Of a stretch of 64,000 nt of DNA, positions 33,408 to 41,542 are shown piece after piece (positions within the stretch are counted from its first letter, which is position 1; each line of letters begins with the position of its first letter). The notes beneath the pieces are model-generated. The model was not told the origin of the DNA. It did not search any database and saw only the letters and a program-made list of their open reading frames with translations. The position numbers were made by a program, and so were the translations under genes. This stretch comes from an uncultured Lachnospiraceae bacterium (GTDB lineage Bacteria; Bacillota; Clostridia; Lachnospirales; Lachnospiraceae): NCBI GenBank assembly GCA_934352055.1, contig CAKRJY010000012.1, forward strand, positions 1-64,000, written 5' to 3'.

Positions 33408-34895
33408 ATGGCTGAAGAAAGAACAGTAAAGTATCGTCATGCCAATTGGTTTGAATTAATTTTTGGTATGGCTAATAATGGTAATGGGGTGTGCTTCTAT
33501 CTTTTAATGATGTATGCTTCCTACATTGCTACAGAAGGATATGGTATTGCAATTGCAACTATGGGTATTATTGCTACGGCTTGTCGATTGTTTGACGCAG
33601 TGACAGATACTTTCTTTGGATGGTTATTTGATATTGTCAATCCTAAGAAAGGTAAAATCCGTTTGTTCTTAGTTGTGGGATTTGCAATTGAAGCATTGTC
33701 TGCGTTTGCACTTTTTAATTGGGCAGCAGGAAAGCATGAAGGTATTGCTGGACTTGTTTACTTTATTGTTATATATATTATTTACTTTATCGGTTATACG
33801 CTGAACAATATTGGCGGAGGTGCTGTTGGTATGGTGCTTACCAATGATCCGAAGCAAAGAGGCATGGTTGGTCTGATTGGCACAATGTATTCTTATATCA
33901 CACCAATGGTGTTCAATTCCATCGTAGCATTTTCTATTTTGCCTAGATATGGTAACCAATATAATGCTGCAATGTTAAAAGAGGCTTGTTACTGGTATGC
34001 ACTTGCCGGTGGTGTATTTGTACTTGTTGCATGTATCGCGTTGATGCGTTCTGATACAATCGAAATTTTTAATGCCTGCAAGCCGCCTAAAAAAGAAGAA
34101 AAAGATCAGAAACTTGGTTTTAAAGAAATGTGTGGAATTTTGAAAGGTAACAGACCTTTACAGATGATGATTATTGCTACAGCGTCTGATAAAATTGCTA
34201 CGACAACTGCTTCGCAGTCATTGGTTAATACATTACTTGCCGGTATCTTAATTGGATCTTACACAGCGTCTACCATGGTAGGTAACGTTTCTATGCTTGT
34301 GGGTATTGCATTTGCTTTTATCGGTGGTGCCATGATTGGTAAAAAAGGAACTAAATATACAACGGTACTTTGGACCTGGATTTCGTTGATTGCTAATGTC
34401 ATTATGATTGCTGCCTGTTTCATTCTCTATTCACAGGGAAAGATGACAACCATTGGTACAGCACTCATTCCAACTTTAATCTATTGTTTACTTATGATTA
34501 TTAAACAAGGTGCACAGATGGCTGTTACTACAGCAAACACAGCTATGATTGCTGATGTTGCAGATTATGAAATCACACGTTCCGGTCAGTACATACCGGG
34601 CATTGTTTCAAATATCAAATCATTACTTGATAAGATTATTTCGTCATTTGGTAATGCCATTGCAGCATTTATGATTACATTTATTGGATACAAAACAATT
34701 ACACCTCAGATGGGTGATCCAGCAACATGGCCACTTTTCTGGATGTCAATGTTCTTATCGTTCGGTCTTCCAATTATTGGATTTGCTTGTACAATTGTAG
34801 CCATGAAATGGTATGATCTTACAAAAGAAAAAATGCAGGACGTTGCACAGACGATTCATAATAATGAAGAAGCTAATAAGAATCAATATAGATAA
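33408..34895 (+). CDS. GPH-family glycoside/cation symporter, copy 1
   Basis: The 495-residue protein has twelve hydrophobic segments and the glycoside-pentoside-hexuronide family marks: RLFDAVTDTFFGWLFD near residue 64, the GKIRLFLVVG loop, and ADVADYEITRSGQYIPGIV in the second half. It probably imports the rhamnose-containing substrate of the adjacent GH78 enzyme with Na+ or H+. It follows the GH78 gene after 40 bases with AAAAGGAG. It is clearly paralogous to the next gene over its whole length. Confidence 0.9.
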   Translation: MAEERTVKYRHANWFELIFGMANNGNGVCFYLLMMYASYIATEGYGIAIATMGIIATACRLFDAVTDTFFGWLFDIVNPKKGKIRLFLVVGFAIEALSAFALFNWAAGKHEGIAGLVYFIVIYIIYFIGYTLNNIGGGAVGMVLTNDPKQRGMVGLIGTMYSYITPMVFNSIVAFSILPRYGNQYNAAMLKEACYWYALAGGVFVLVACIALMRSDTIEIFNACKPPKKEEKDQKLGFKEMCGILKGNRPLQMMIIATASDKIATTTASQSLVNTLLAGILIGSYTASTMVGNVSMLVGIAFAFIGGAMIGKKGTKYTTVLWTWISLIANVIMIAACFILYSQGKMTTIGTALIPTLIYCLLMIIKQGAQMAVTTANTAMIADVADYEITRSGQYIPGIVSNIKSLLDKIISSFGNAIAAFMITFIGYKTITPQMGDPATWPLFWMSMFLSFGLPIIGFACTIVAMKWYDLTKEKMQDVAQTIHNNEEANKNQYR

Positions 34896-34916
34896 TTACA
34901 TAAGGTATCAAACAAA

Positions 34917-34946
34917 GGGGTCGGAATGAAGTTCCGGCTCCTTTTA
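34917..34946 (+). terminator. Terminator after GPH transporter copy 1
   Basis: GGGGTCGGAA (34917-34926) and TTCCGGCTCC (34932-34941) form a 10-bp stem with two G-U pairs, followed by TTTT. It is homologous to the terminator at 36713-36740. Confidence 0.85.
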
Positions 34947-35012
34947 TCGTATGTGGTGTAGTTCATAGTGAAAAATCCAACCTATTTACAAAGGAAAGTT
35001 GCATATTTTTGT

Positions 35013-35018
35013 TATAAT
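35013..35018 (+). promoter_or_regulatory. Possible extended -10 promoter for GPH copy 2
   Basis: TGTTATAAT lies 156 bases before the copy 2 start; a second TATAAT is at 35075-35080. Neither has a good -35. The leader also holds a CTACAT/ATGTAG inverted repeat near 35102-35134. Confidence 0.4.
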
Positions 35019-35173
35019 AGACAAATTTCTGTACATATCGTCGAAATATCGGACAAATAATCTAAAAAAAATTTTATAATTTAATCATAAAGCACAGAAA
35101 CACTACATCGTTTTTGGACGGAGTAGAATGTAGCGTTAAGAGTGATATATAAAAACATATGGAGGGTTTAGCT

Positions 35174-36688
35174 ATGGCAAACGAGAAAAAAGCAGGCATG
35201 TTTAATGCCAGCGCACGTGATGGCGTACAATATCGTAAAGCATCTTTACTTGAAATGATTCTTGGAAATGCAAACAACGGATGTGGAATCTGTTTCTACT
35301 TATTGATGATGTACGCATCTTACATCGCAAATCAGGGATATGGTATCGCTCCGGCAGTAGCAGGTATCATTATTACAGGAACAAGACTTTTTGATGGATT
35401 TACAGATGCACTTTTTGCAGCATTATTTGAAAAGATGAATCCAAAACATGGAAAGATCCGTATCTTCCTTGTAACTGGCTGGGTTATGGCATCAGCAGCA
35501 GTCCTGATGATGTATGACTGGGCATCCGGTAAATATACAGGTGCAACCGGTGTTGTAATGTTTATCATTATCTACGTTGTTTACATTTGTGGTTATACCA
35601 TCAACGGTATGGCAGGTGGTACGATTGGTATCGTACTTACCAATGATCCGACACAGCGTCCTATGATGGGTGTATTCGGAACTTTGTTCTCATACTTAGT
35701 ACCACTCATCTTCAACAATATCGTAACTTTCGCAATCCTGCCTCGTTACGACAATCAGTACAATGCCCCAATGCTTAAGGAAGCATGTTACTGGTATGTG
35801 ATCACAGCAGGTATCTTTATGGCACTTGCCTGCTTCGCAGTTCGCAAGTCTGATAATGCTAAGACATTTGAAGTTGTCAGCAAGGATGGAAAGAAAGACG
35901 AAAAAGTTAAATTCAAAGATATGGTTGCTATCATCAAGGATAACAAGCCATGCCAGATGTATCTGATCACAGGTATTTCTGATAAGTTAGCACAGCAGGT
36001 TGGATCACAGTCAATTATCACAACCATGATGTCCGGTATTTTGATCGGATCTTATGCAGCAGCAACCATGATCGGTAACTTTACCATGATCGTAGGTATT
36101 GTCTTTGCCTTTACCGGTGGTGTATTTGTTGCCAAGATGGGCGCAAAGAAATCAACGACCGTTTGGTCTTGGGCTTCTATCGCAGTAGCCGTTGCAACAG
36201 TTATCTTCTGCACAATTTTGGGAGCAGATGGCATGAAGTCAATCGGTGTCTTTGGTATTCCGATGGTCATTTATGCATTGTTGTCATTAGCAAATACCGG
36301 TACAAAGATGATCCTTACCACAACATCTTCTGCCATGAGAGCAGATATCGTTGACTACGAATATGCAAGATCAGGAAAGTATTTACCAGCCGTTATCTCC
36401 GGTGTATACAACTTCCTTGATAAATTGATCACATCACTTGCATCTACGATTGCAGCATTCTGTATCACATTTATCGGATACAAGAACACCGTGCCACAGA
36501 TGGGTGATCCTGCAACAACAGGTGTATTCTGGATGACCATGTTCCTGATGTTTGGTCTTCCTATTATCGGATGGTTATTCAATGTCGTTGCCATGAAGTT
36601 CTACAAACTGAACAAAGAAGAAATGGTTGAAGTTCAAAAGACAGTAGCAGAAATGAAAGCAAAAGCAAACGAAAATGCAGAAGCATAA
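35174..36688 (+). CDS. GPH-family glycoside/cation symporter, copy 2
   Basis: The 504-residue paralogue of the preceding transporter has the same twelve-segment layout and motifs (RLFDGFTDALFAALFEKMNP, GKIRIFLVTG, RADIVDYEYARSGKYLPAVI). The start at 35174 is chosen because GGAGGG lies 8 bases before it; a further ATG five codons up overlaps that site. Its codons are visibly richer in C-ending forms (ATC, TTC, AAC) than copy 1, suggesting higher expression or separate history. It has its own leader and terminator, so it can be expressed independently. Confidence 0.9.
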   Translation: MANEKKAGMFNASARDGVQYRKASLLEMILGNANNGCGICFYLLMMYASYIANQGYGIAPAVAGIIITGTRLFDGFTDALFAALFEKMNPKHGKIRIFLVTGWVMASAAVLMMYDWASGKYTGATGVVMFIIIYVVYICGYTINGMAGGTIGIVLTNDPTQRPMMGVFGTLFSYLVPLIFNNIVTFAILPRYDNQYNAPMLKEACYWYVITAGIFMALACFAVRKSDNAKTFEVVSKDGKKDEKVKFKDMVAIIKDNKPCQMYLITGISDKLAQQVGSQSIITTMMSGILIGSYAAATMIGNFTMIVGIVFAFTGGVFVAKMGAKKSTTVWSWASIAVAVATVIFCTILGADGMKSIGVFGIPMVIYALLSLANTGTKMILTTTSSAMRADIVDYEYARSGKYLPAVISGVYNFLDKLITSLASTIAAFCITFIGYKNTVPQMGDPATTGVFWMTMFLMFGLPIIGWLFNVVAMKFYKLNKEEMVEVQKTVAEMKAKANENAEA

Positions 36689-36712
36689 AATACATAAGGT
36701 ATAAAGCACAGG

Positions 36713-36740
36713 AGTCGGAACGTAAGTTCCGGCTTCTTTT
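36713..36740 (+). terminator. Terminator after GPH transporter copy 2
   Basis: AGTCGGAAC (36713-36721), loop GTAA and GTTCCGGCT (36726-36734) form a 9-bp stem followed by TCTTTT. It resembles the copy 1 terminator in stem and in the preceding ACATAAGGTAT. Confidence 0.85.
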
Positions 36741-36758
36741 TCTGTATAAAATCCCATA

Positions 36759-36788
36759 TTGACAAATGAAAACCTGCGCCTGTATAAT
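36759..36788 (+). promoter_or_regulatory. Promoter of the tyrS T-box leader
   Basis: TTGACA (36759-36764), an 18-base spacer and TATAAT (36783-36788), perfect in both hexamers. Confidence 0.9.
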
Positions 36789-36796
36789 AAGAAAGA

Positions 36797-37088
36797 TTGA
36801 TAAATGCTTTGACGGAAAAGAGTAGAGATAGGAATCCGATACAGAGAAGCGTCGGTTGGTGCAAGACGCAGAAGATGATATCTTGAATACATTCCTGAGC
36901 AGCAGTCTGAACATGACATGATCAAAAGTAGGATGCGCCGGAGTGGCACACGTTACCGTGCTAAGAGTTTCACATGATATATAATCATGAGACTTGATGA
37001 GGCAGATGTTGTGAGACATTTGTGAATAAAGGTGGTACCACGAGTTTACTCGTCCTTTATCTTTGGAAGAAGATAGAGGGCGTTTTTT
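36797..37088 (+). ncRNA. Tyrosine T-box riboswitch
   Basis: The leader has a long stem I with GAATACATTCCTG, placing the specifier codon TAC (36888-36890, Tyr). The T-box consensus AAGGTGGTACCACG is at 37029-37042, and a terminator follows (CGTCCTTTATCTT at 37051-37063 with AAGATAGAGGGCG at 37070-37082, then TTTTTTT). Uncharged tRNA-Tyr should pair with the specifier and the T-box bulge and favour the antiterminator, switching on tyrS. Confidence 0.95.
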
Positions 37089-37187
37089 TATTTGTAAATT
37101 TCAATAAGAGAAACGCTCCATCAAAATCTTCCATAACGAAAATAAAAGAGATGCAACTCTTGTCAGGTTGCGGAAATGGAGGAGAAC

Positions 37188-38408
37188 ATGACAATTTATG
37201 ATGAACTTGTTGCCAGAGGACTGATTGCCCAGGTAACAGACGAAGAAGAAATTAAGGAATTGATCAATAACGGAAAGGCTACTTTTTATATTGGATTTGA
37301 TCCAACAGCAGACAGCCTTCATGTAGGTCATTTTATGGCGCTTTGCCTGATGAAACGTTTGCAGATGGCGGGAAATAAGCCGGTTGTTTTAATTGGTGGA
37401 GGAACTGCTATGATTGGTGATCCATCAGGAAGAAGTGATATGCGTCAGATGATGACAACAGAAACAATCAATCATAACGTAGAGTGTTTTAAAAAGCAGA
37501 TGAGTCGTTTTATTGATTTTTCTGAAGACAAGGCAATTTTGGTTAACAATGCAGACTGGCTGATGGATTTAAATTACATTGATGTATTGCGTGAAGTTGG
37601 ACCACATTTTTCCGTAAACCGTATGTTGACACATGAGTGTTACAAGCAGCGTATGGAAAGAGGTCTTACGTTCCTTGAATTCAATTACATGATTATGCAG
37701 AGTTACGATTTCTATGAATTGTTCCAGAAATATGGATGTAATATGCAGTTTGGTGGAGATGACCAGTGGGCAAATATGCTCGGTGGTACAGAGCTGATCC
37801 GTCGTAAACTCGGAAAAGATGCTTATGCTATGACCATTACACTTCTTTTGAACTCAGAAGGCAAGAAGATGGGTAAGACACAGTCTGGTGCAGTCTGGTT
37901 AGATCCAAACAAAACATCTCCATTTGAATTTTACCAGTACTGGCGTAATGTTTCAGATCAGGATGTTTTAAAATGTTTACGTATGCTTACATTCCTTCCA
38001 ATCGAGCAGATTGACGAGATGGATAAGTGGGAAGGTTCCCAGCTCAATGAAGCAAAAGACATTTTGGCATATGAACTGACTCAGCTTGTACATGGAGAAG
38101 AAGAAGCTGTAAAAGCAAGAGAAGCATCAAAGGCATTGTTTACGACAGGAAGTGCAGCAAATATGCCAACAGAGACAATAACAGAAGATATCTTTACGGA
38201 TGGAAGTGTTGATATTTTACAGCTTTTGATCAGTGCAAATCTTGCAACAAGTCGTAATGAAGCAAGACGTGCTGTAGAGCAGGGCGGTGTTTCTGTTAAT
38301 GGAGAAAAAGTAACAGATACACACGCAAGCTATACAAAAGACGATTTTGCAGAAGAATTTATCCTGAAAAAGGGCAAGAAGAAATTCTGTAAGGTTACAT
38401 TGGCATAA
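37188..38408 (+). CDS. tyrS: Tyrosyl-tRNA synthetase
   Basis: This class Ic synthetase charges tRNA-Tyr. The 406-residue protein has GFDPTADSLHVGH (HIGH-like motif near 36-48), FGGDDQWANM, KMGKTQSG (KMSKS-like) and a C-terminal S4 RNA-binding domain (ATSRNEARRAVEQGGVSVNG). The start at 37188 is preferred: GGAGGAG precedes it and would lie inside the coding region if the ATG at 37176 were used. It is controlled by the T-box leader. Confidence 0.96.
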   Translation: MTIYDELVARGLIAQVTDEEEIKELINNGKATFYIGFDPTADSLHVGHFMALCLMKRLQMAGNKPVVLIGGGTAMIGDPSGRSDMRQMMTTETINHNVECFKKQMSRFIDFSEDKAILVNNADWLMDLNYIDVLREVGPHFSVNRMLTHECYKQRMERGLTFLEFNYMIMQSYDFYELFQKYGCNMQFGGDDQWANMLGGTELIRRKLGKDAYAMTITLLLNSEGKKMGKTQSGAVWLDPNKTSPFEFYQYWRNVSDQDVLKCLRMLTFLPIEQIDEMDKWEGSQLNEAKDILAYELTQLVHGEEEAVKAREASKALFTTGSAANMPTETITEDIFTDGSVDILQLLISANLATSRNEARRAVEQGGVSVNGEKVTDTHASYTKDDFAEEFILKKGKKKFCKVTLA

Positions 38409-38429
38409 TTTATCGCAAGGGGGTTACGT

Positions 38430-39008
38430 ATGATAGCAAATATGGGGAATGTTTTTTATTTTAATTGGGAATTTGATTTACTTTATTGGTTTCAATCCTT
38501 ACACAATCCAATTCTGGATAAAATTGTTGTAGTGATTACATCACTTGGAAATGCCGGAATTTTCTGGATTTTATTAACACTTGTGATGCTTATTGTCTGT
38601 AAAGATAAAAAGGTGGCATGGACATCGGCACTTGCACTTTTATTTTCATTGCTTGTGATTAATATTTTCCTGAAAAATACCGTTATGCGCGCAAGACCAT
38701 GTTGGATTGACGATACGATTCCGCTTTTGGTGAAAAATCCAAAAGATTATTCGTTTCCATCCGGTCATTCGTCAGCATCTTTTGCATCTGCCGTATCGAT
38801 TGTGCAGTATGCAAGATACCGGAAGCAGGGAATAGCAGCCGTTATATTGGCAGCTTTGATTGCAGTATCAAGAATGTATGTTTTTGTTCATTTTCCGACA
38901 GATGTTTTCGTCGGTACAATTCTTGGCATTATAGAAGCAATTCTTGCAGGTATCATCATTCGTTTTATTTATCGTAAGATAGAAGAAAAGAAAACAAGGG
39001 TGGCATAG
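38430..39008 (+). CDS. PAP2-family membrane phosphatase
   Basis: The 192-residue protein has about five or six membrane segments and the three PAP2 motifs: KNTVMRARP (KX6RP), YSFPSGHSS (PSGH) and SRMYVFVHFPTDV (SRX5HX3D). It probably dephosphorylates a lipid phosphate such as undecaprenyl pyrophosphate or phosphatidic acid, with the active site facing outwards; the substrate is not determined. AAGGGGG precedes the start. It lies 21 bases after tyrS and may be read from the same transcript. Confidence 0.88.
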   Translation: MIANMGNVFYFNWEFDLLYWFQSLHNPILDKIVVVITSLGNAGIFWILLTLVMLIVCKDKKVAWTSALALLFSLLVINIFLKNTVMRARPCWIDDTIPLLVKNPKDYSFPSGHSSASFASAVSIVQYARYRKQGIAAVILAALIAVSRMYVFVHFPTDVFVGTILGIIEAILAGIIIRFIYRKIEEKKTRVA

Positions 39009-39041
39009 AATATTTCTTGTACAAAATAGGGAAAATGTACA

Positions 39042-39069
39042 TTGACACTTTTTGTTATTTTCGTTATAT
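39042..39069 (+). promoter_or_regulatory. Promoter of the Mn riboswitch-mntP unit
   Basis: TTGACA (39042-39047), a 16-base spacer and TATATT (39064-39069). Confidence 0.8.
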
Positions 39070-39077
39070 TGAAATAA

Positions 39078-39164
39078 CTATGAGGGAGTAGCTAGCGCAT
39101 AGAATTGTGTGATTTGTCAACAGACCCGGTGAAAACCTGGCAAATCTTAAATGGTGAGACTCAT
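39078..39164 (+). ncRNA. yybP-ykoY manganese riboswitch
   Basis: The aptamer closes with TATGAG (39078-39083) and CTCATA (39159-39164). It contains GGGAGTAGC just after the 5' strand, a central CCCGGTGAAAACCTGG arm and TGGTGAGACT at the 3' side, the marks of the yybP-ykoY class. The downstream gene is the Mn exporter mntP, matching the known ligand. Confidence 0.9.
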
Positions 39165-39226
39165 ATGTATATAATTTACACCACAAGAATAGTGGTGGAT
39201 TATATGCATATGATGTCTCTTTTTTT
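39155..39226 (+). terminator. Riboswitch expression-platform terminator
   Basis: GAGAC at 39155, inside the aptamer, through ACACCAC pairs with GTGGTGG through GTCTC (ending 39219), followed by TTTTTTT. It shares the aptamer's 3' strand, so Mn binding should prevent it and turn the gene on. Confidence 0.9.
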
Positions 39227-39307
39227 ATCGCAATTTTTTCAAGTGCTATGTTACTGCATAAATAAAAAGGGACAAGCCATACATAAGAAAAAGAAAAGAG
39301 GGAGTAT

Positions 39308-39880
39308 ATGGGAATCGTTGAACTTACTCTGATGGGTGTTGGTCTTGCTATGGATGCTTTTGCAGTGTCTATATGTAAAGGACTTTGCATGCGAAAAGTC
39401 AATAAAAAGCAATGTTTTATCATTGCACTGTTTTTTGGTGGATTTCAGGCATTGATGCCGTTTTTAGGCTGGTTATTGGGAAGTCAGTTTGCAAACAAAA
39501 TCAGTGCAATTGATCATTGGATTGCGTTTATCCTGCTTTCCTATATTGGTGGAAAGATGATAGCAGAGGCAATCAAAGAAAAAAACGAAGTGGTAGAAAT
39601 CGATCAGATGGATCCGCCACTGGACATCAAAGAAATGTTTATCCTGGCAATTGCAACAAGTATAGATGCACTTGCAGTTGGTATTACATTTTCATTTTTG
39701 GAAGTTAATATTGTGGAAGCCATCACAATCATTGGTGTTGTAACAGCTATCATATCTGCAATCGGCGTATTTGTTGGCAACATTTTTGGTAACAAATATA
39801 AGACAAAAGCCGAAATGGCAGGAGGATTGATTTTGGTATTGCTTGGCCTTAAAATTCTGGCAGAGCATTTATTAAGATAA
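39308..39880 (+). CDS. mntP: Manganese efflux pump MntP
   Basis: The 190-residue protein has six predicted membrane segments in two repeats (MGVGLAMDAFAVSICKGL near 10-27; ATSIDALAVGITFSFL near 115-130), each with the conserved Asp of the MntP family. It exports Mn(II) under excess. Control by the preceding Mn riboswitch is fully consistent. GAGGGAG lies before the start. The exchanger gene follows after 30 bases and may be co-transcribed. Confidence 0.95.
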   Translation: MGIVELTLMGVGLAMDAFAVSICKGLCMRKVNKKQCFIIALFFGGFQALMPFLGWLLGSQFANKISAIDHWIAFILLSYIGGKMIAEAIKEKNEVVEIDQMDPPLDIKEMFILAIATSIDALAVGITFSFLEVNIVEAITIIGVVTAIISAIGVFVGNIFGNKYKTKAEMAGGLILVLLGLKILAEHLLR

Positions 39881-39910
39881 AAGAGAAGATATTTCTAGGA
39901 GGAGAAAGAA

Positions 39911-40888
39911 ATGGGAGTAACGATTTTAAAGGCAGTGTTTGTCCTGATCATAGGTTTTGTACTTTTGGTTAAGGGCGCGGATTTTTTTGTAGAAGGTGCA
40001 TCATCCGTTGCTAAAATGCTGAAAGTACCATCGCTCATCATTGGTATGACAATTGTTGCCATGGGAACAAGTTTACCGGAGACATCGGTAAGTATTGCGG
40101 CATCCATGAATAACCAGAATACACTAGCGGTCAGTAATGTAGTTGGATCAAATATTTTTAATTTGATGGTTGTACTTGGTGTCTGTGCAGTGATTGCGGA
40201 ATTAAAAGTCAGCAAGGATGTACTAAAGAGAGATTATCCTTTCTCTGTACTGTGTGCTATTTTACTATTGGTTGCAGGTGTGATCGGTATGACTCTGGGC
40301 CGTATGGATGGTATCATTTTCCTTGTTATTTTTGCAGTTTTTATCTTCTGTCTCATTAAGAGCGCACTGGATGCAAGAAAACGTGGTGAGATTTCAGAAA
40401 AAGAACGTGAAATGAATGAAGAAATGGAAGAGATGGAAGATCTTCCTGTTTGGAAATGTATTCTTTACATTGTTGGTGGAGCAATTGCCATCAAATATGG
40501 TGGTGACTGGGTTGTAGACAGCGCCTCTGTAATCGCAACAAGTTTTGGCATCAGTGCAACATTGGTTGGACTTACGATTTGTTCTGTTGGAACAAGTTTA
40601 CCGGAACTGGTAACATCTATTGTTGCAGCCAGAAAGAACGAATTAGATATGGCTGTTGGTAATGTGGTAGGATCCAATGTATTTAATATCTTAATGGTTC
40701 TTGGTATTGCAGCAACAGTTAGCCCAATTGCATTTTTGACAGAAAATATCATTGATATTGTTGTTCTTTTAGTATTCTCGCTGATTACATGGGTTCTTTG
40801 TGTAACACAGAAGAAGCTGAGTAAAAAAGAAGGTATTTTAATGCTTGTCCTTTATACTATTTATCTTGTATATATTTGTATTAGATAA
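39911..40888 (+). CDS. CaCA-family calcium/sodium antiporter
   Basis: The 325-residue membrane protein is built of two inverted repeats, each with the alpha-repeat signature: GTSLPETSVSIAAS with SNVVGSNIFN, and GTSLPELVTSIVAA with GNVVGSNVFN. A charged cytoplasmic loop (EKEREMNEEMEEMEDL) lies between them. It is a YrbG-type cation/Ca2+ exchanger. Position behind mntP suggests a part in divalent-cation homeostasis, perhaps under the same riboswitch. AGGAGGAG precedes the start. Confidence 0.93.
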   Translation: MGVTILKAVFVLIIGFVLLVKGADFFVEGASSVAKMLKVPSLIIGMTIVAMGTSLPETSVSIAASMNNQNTLAVSNVVGSNIFNLMVVLGVCAVIAELKVSKDVLKRDYPFSVLCAILLLVAGVIGMTLGRMDGIIFLVIFAVFIFCLIKSALDARKRGEISEKEREMNEEMEEMEDLPVWKCILYIVGGAIAIKYGGDWVVDSASVIATSFGISATLVGLTICSVGTSLPELVTSIVAARKNELDMAVGNVVGSNVFNILMVLGIAATVSPIAFLTENIIDIVVLLVFSLITWVLCVTQKKLSKKEGILMLVLYTIYLVYICIR

Positions 40889-40912
40889 TTGCGTTATTGT
40901 ACGTAAGTAAAT

Positions 40913-40940
40913 GCCGCAGGAATGTTCCTGCGGCTTTTTT
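40913..40940 (+). terminator. Terminator after the exchanger gene
   Basis: GCCGCAGGAA (40913-40922) and TTCCTGCGGC (40925-40934) form a 10-bp perfect stem followed by TTTTTT. Confidence 0.95.
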
Positions 40941-40963
40941 GGTTTTTTGACGAGAATAATGCA

Positions 40964-40993
40964 TTGAAAAGCACAATACAATAATGTTATAAT
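40964..40993 (+). promoter_or_regulatory. Promoter of the zinc-ribbon gene
   Basis: TTGAAA (40964-40969), an 18-base spacer and TATAAT (40988-40993) with an upstream TGT extension. Confidence 0.75.
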
Positions 40994-41065
40994 AACATGA
41001 TGTATTAGTATCGTTTTTAAAAGGAACAATATAGAAAACAATCAAATCAAAAGGAGGAAAAACAA

Positions 41066-41527
41066 ATGGATTTTTTTAGCAAATTAGGTGATTCTATTGT
41101 AAATGCGACACAGGAAGTCGGCGAAAAAGCAAAAGGCATGACAGACATTGCTAAGTTGCAGTATGAAATGCGTACCAAGGAAGATTTCATGAACAAGCAG
41201 TATCAAGAAATCGGAAAAATGTTCTATGACGCAAACAAAGAAAATGTTCCGGAAGAGTACAATTCTCTTTTTGAAGAGATCGAAGCAGCACAGAAGAGAG
41301 TGGCTGAAATCAAGGAACAGATCGCATACACAAAGGGTGGTAAGGCATGTCCTAAGTGTGGAGCAGTCGTAAGTGGCGGCGCAGCATTCTGTAGCACTTG
41401 TGGAGCAAAGATGGACGAGGACATTTTTGAGGAAGAAGAAGTCGATACAGACGAAAAAACAGAAGACGCTTCAGAGGAGACGGTAGAAACAGTATCCGGT
41501 GAAGTTGTTGAGGAAGAAGAAGAGTAG
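41066..41527 (+). CDS. Zinc-ribbon protein with helical N-terminus
   Basis: The 153-residue protein has an amphipathic and coiled-coil N-terminal half (FFSKLGDSIVNATQEVGEKA, then FEEIEAAQKRVAEIKEQ). A double-CxxC zinc ribbon follows (CPKCGAVVSGGAAFCSTCG, near 93-111), and then a very acidic low-complexity tail rich in Glu. Similar proteins are common in Clostridia without known function. It precedes metG by 15 bases and is probably co-transcribed with it. AAAGGAGG precedes the start. Confidence 0.75.
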   Translation: MDFFSKLGDSIVNATQEVGEKAKGMTDIAKLQYEMRTKEDFMNKQYQEIGKMFYDANKENVPEEYNSLFEEIEAAQKRVAEIKEQIAYTKGGKACPKCGAVVSGGAAFCSTCGAKMDEDIFEEEEVDTDEKTEDASEETVETVSGEVVEEEEE

Positions 41528-41542
41528 GAGTTAGTTTTTATT

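Noticed and set aside
35102..35134. CTACAT/ATGTAG inverted repeat in the leader of GPH copy 2 as operator or riboswitch
   Set aside because: Arms of 6 bases with a 21-base gap are weak; no known riboswitch pattern was found.
36575..37019. Overlapping minus-strand open frames of 124 and 146 codons
   Set aside because: They cover the end of the second GPH gene, its terminator and the tyrosine T-box, have no ribosome site and no recognisable domain.
37153..37171. Small hairpin GCAAC...GTTGC before tyrS
   Set aside because: Only 5 bp; the T-box terminator and antiterminator already explain regulation of tyrS.
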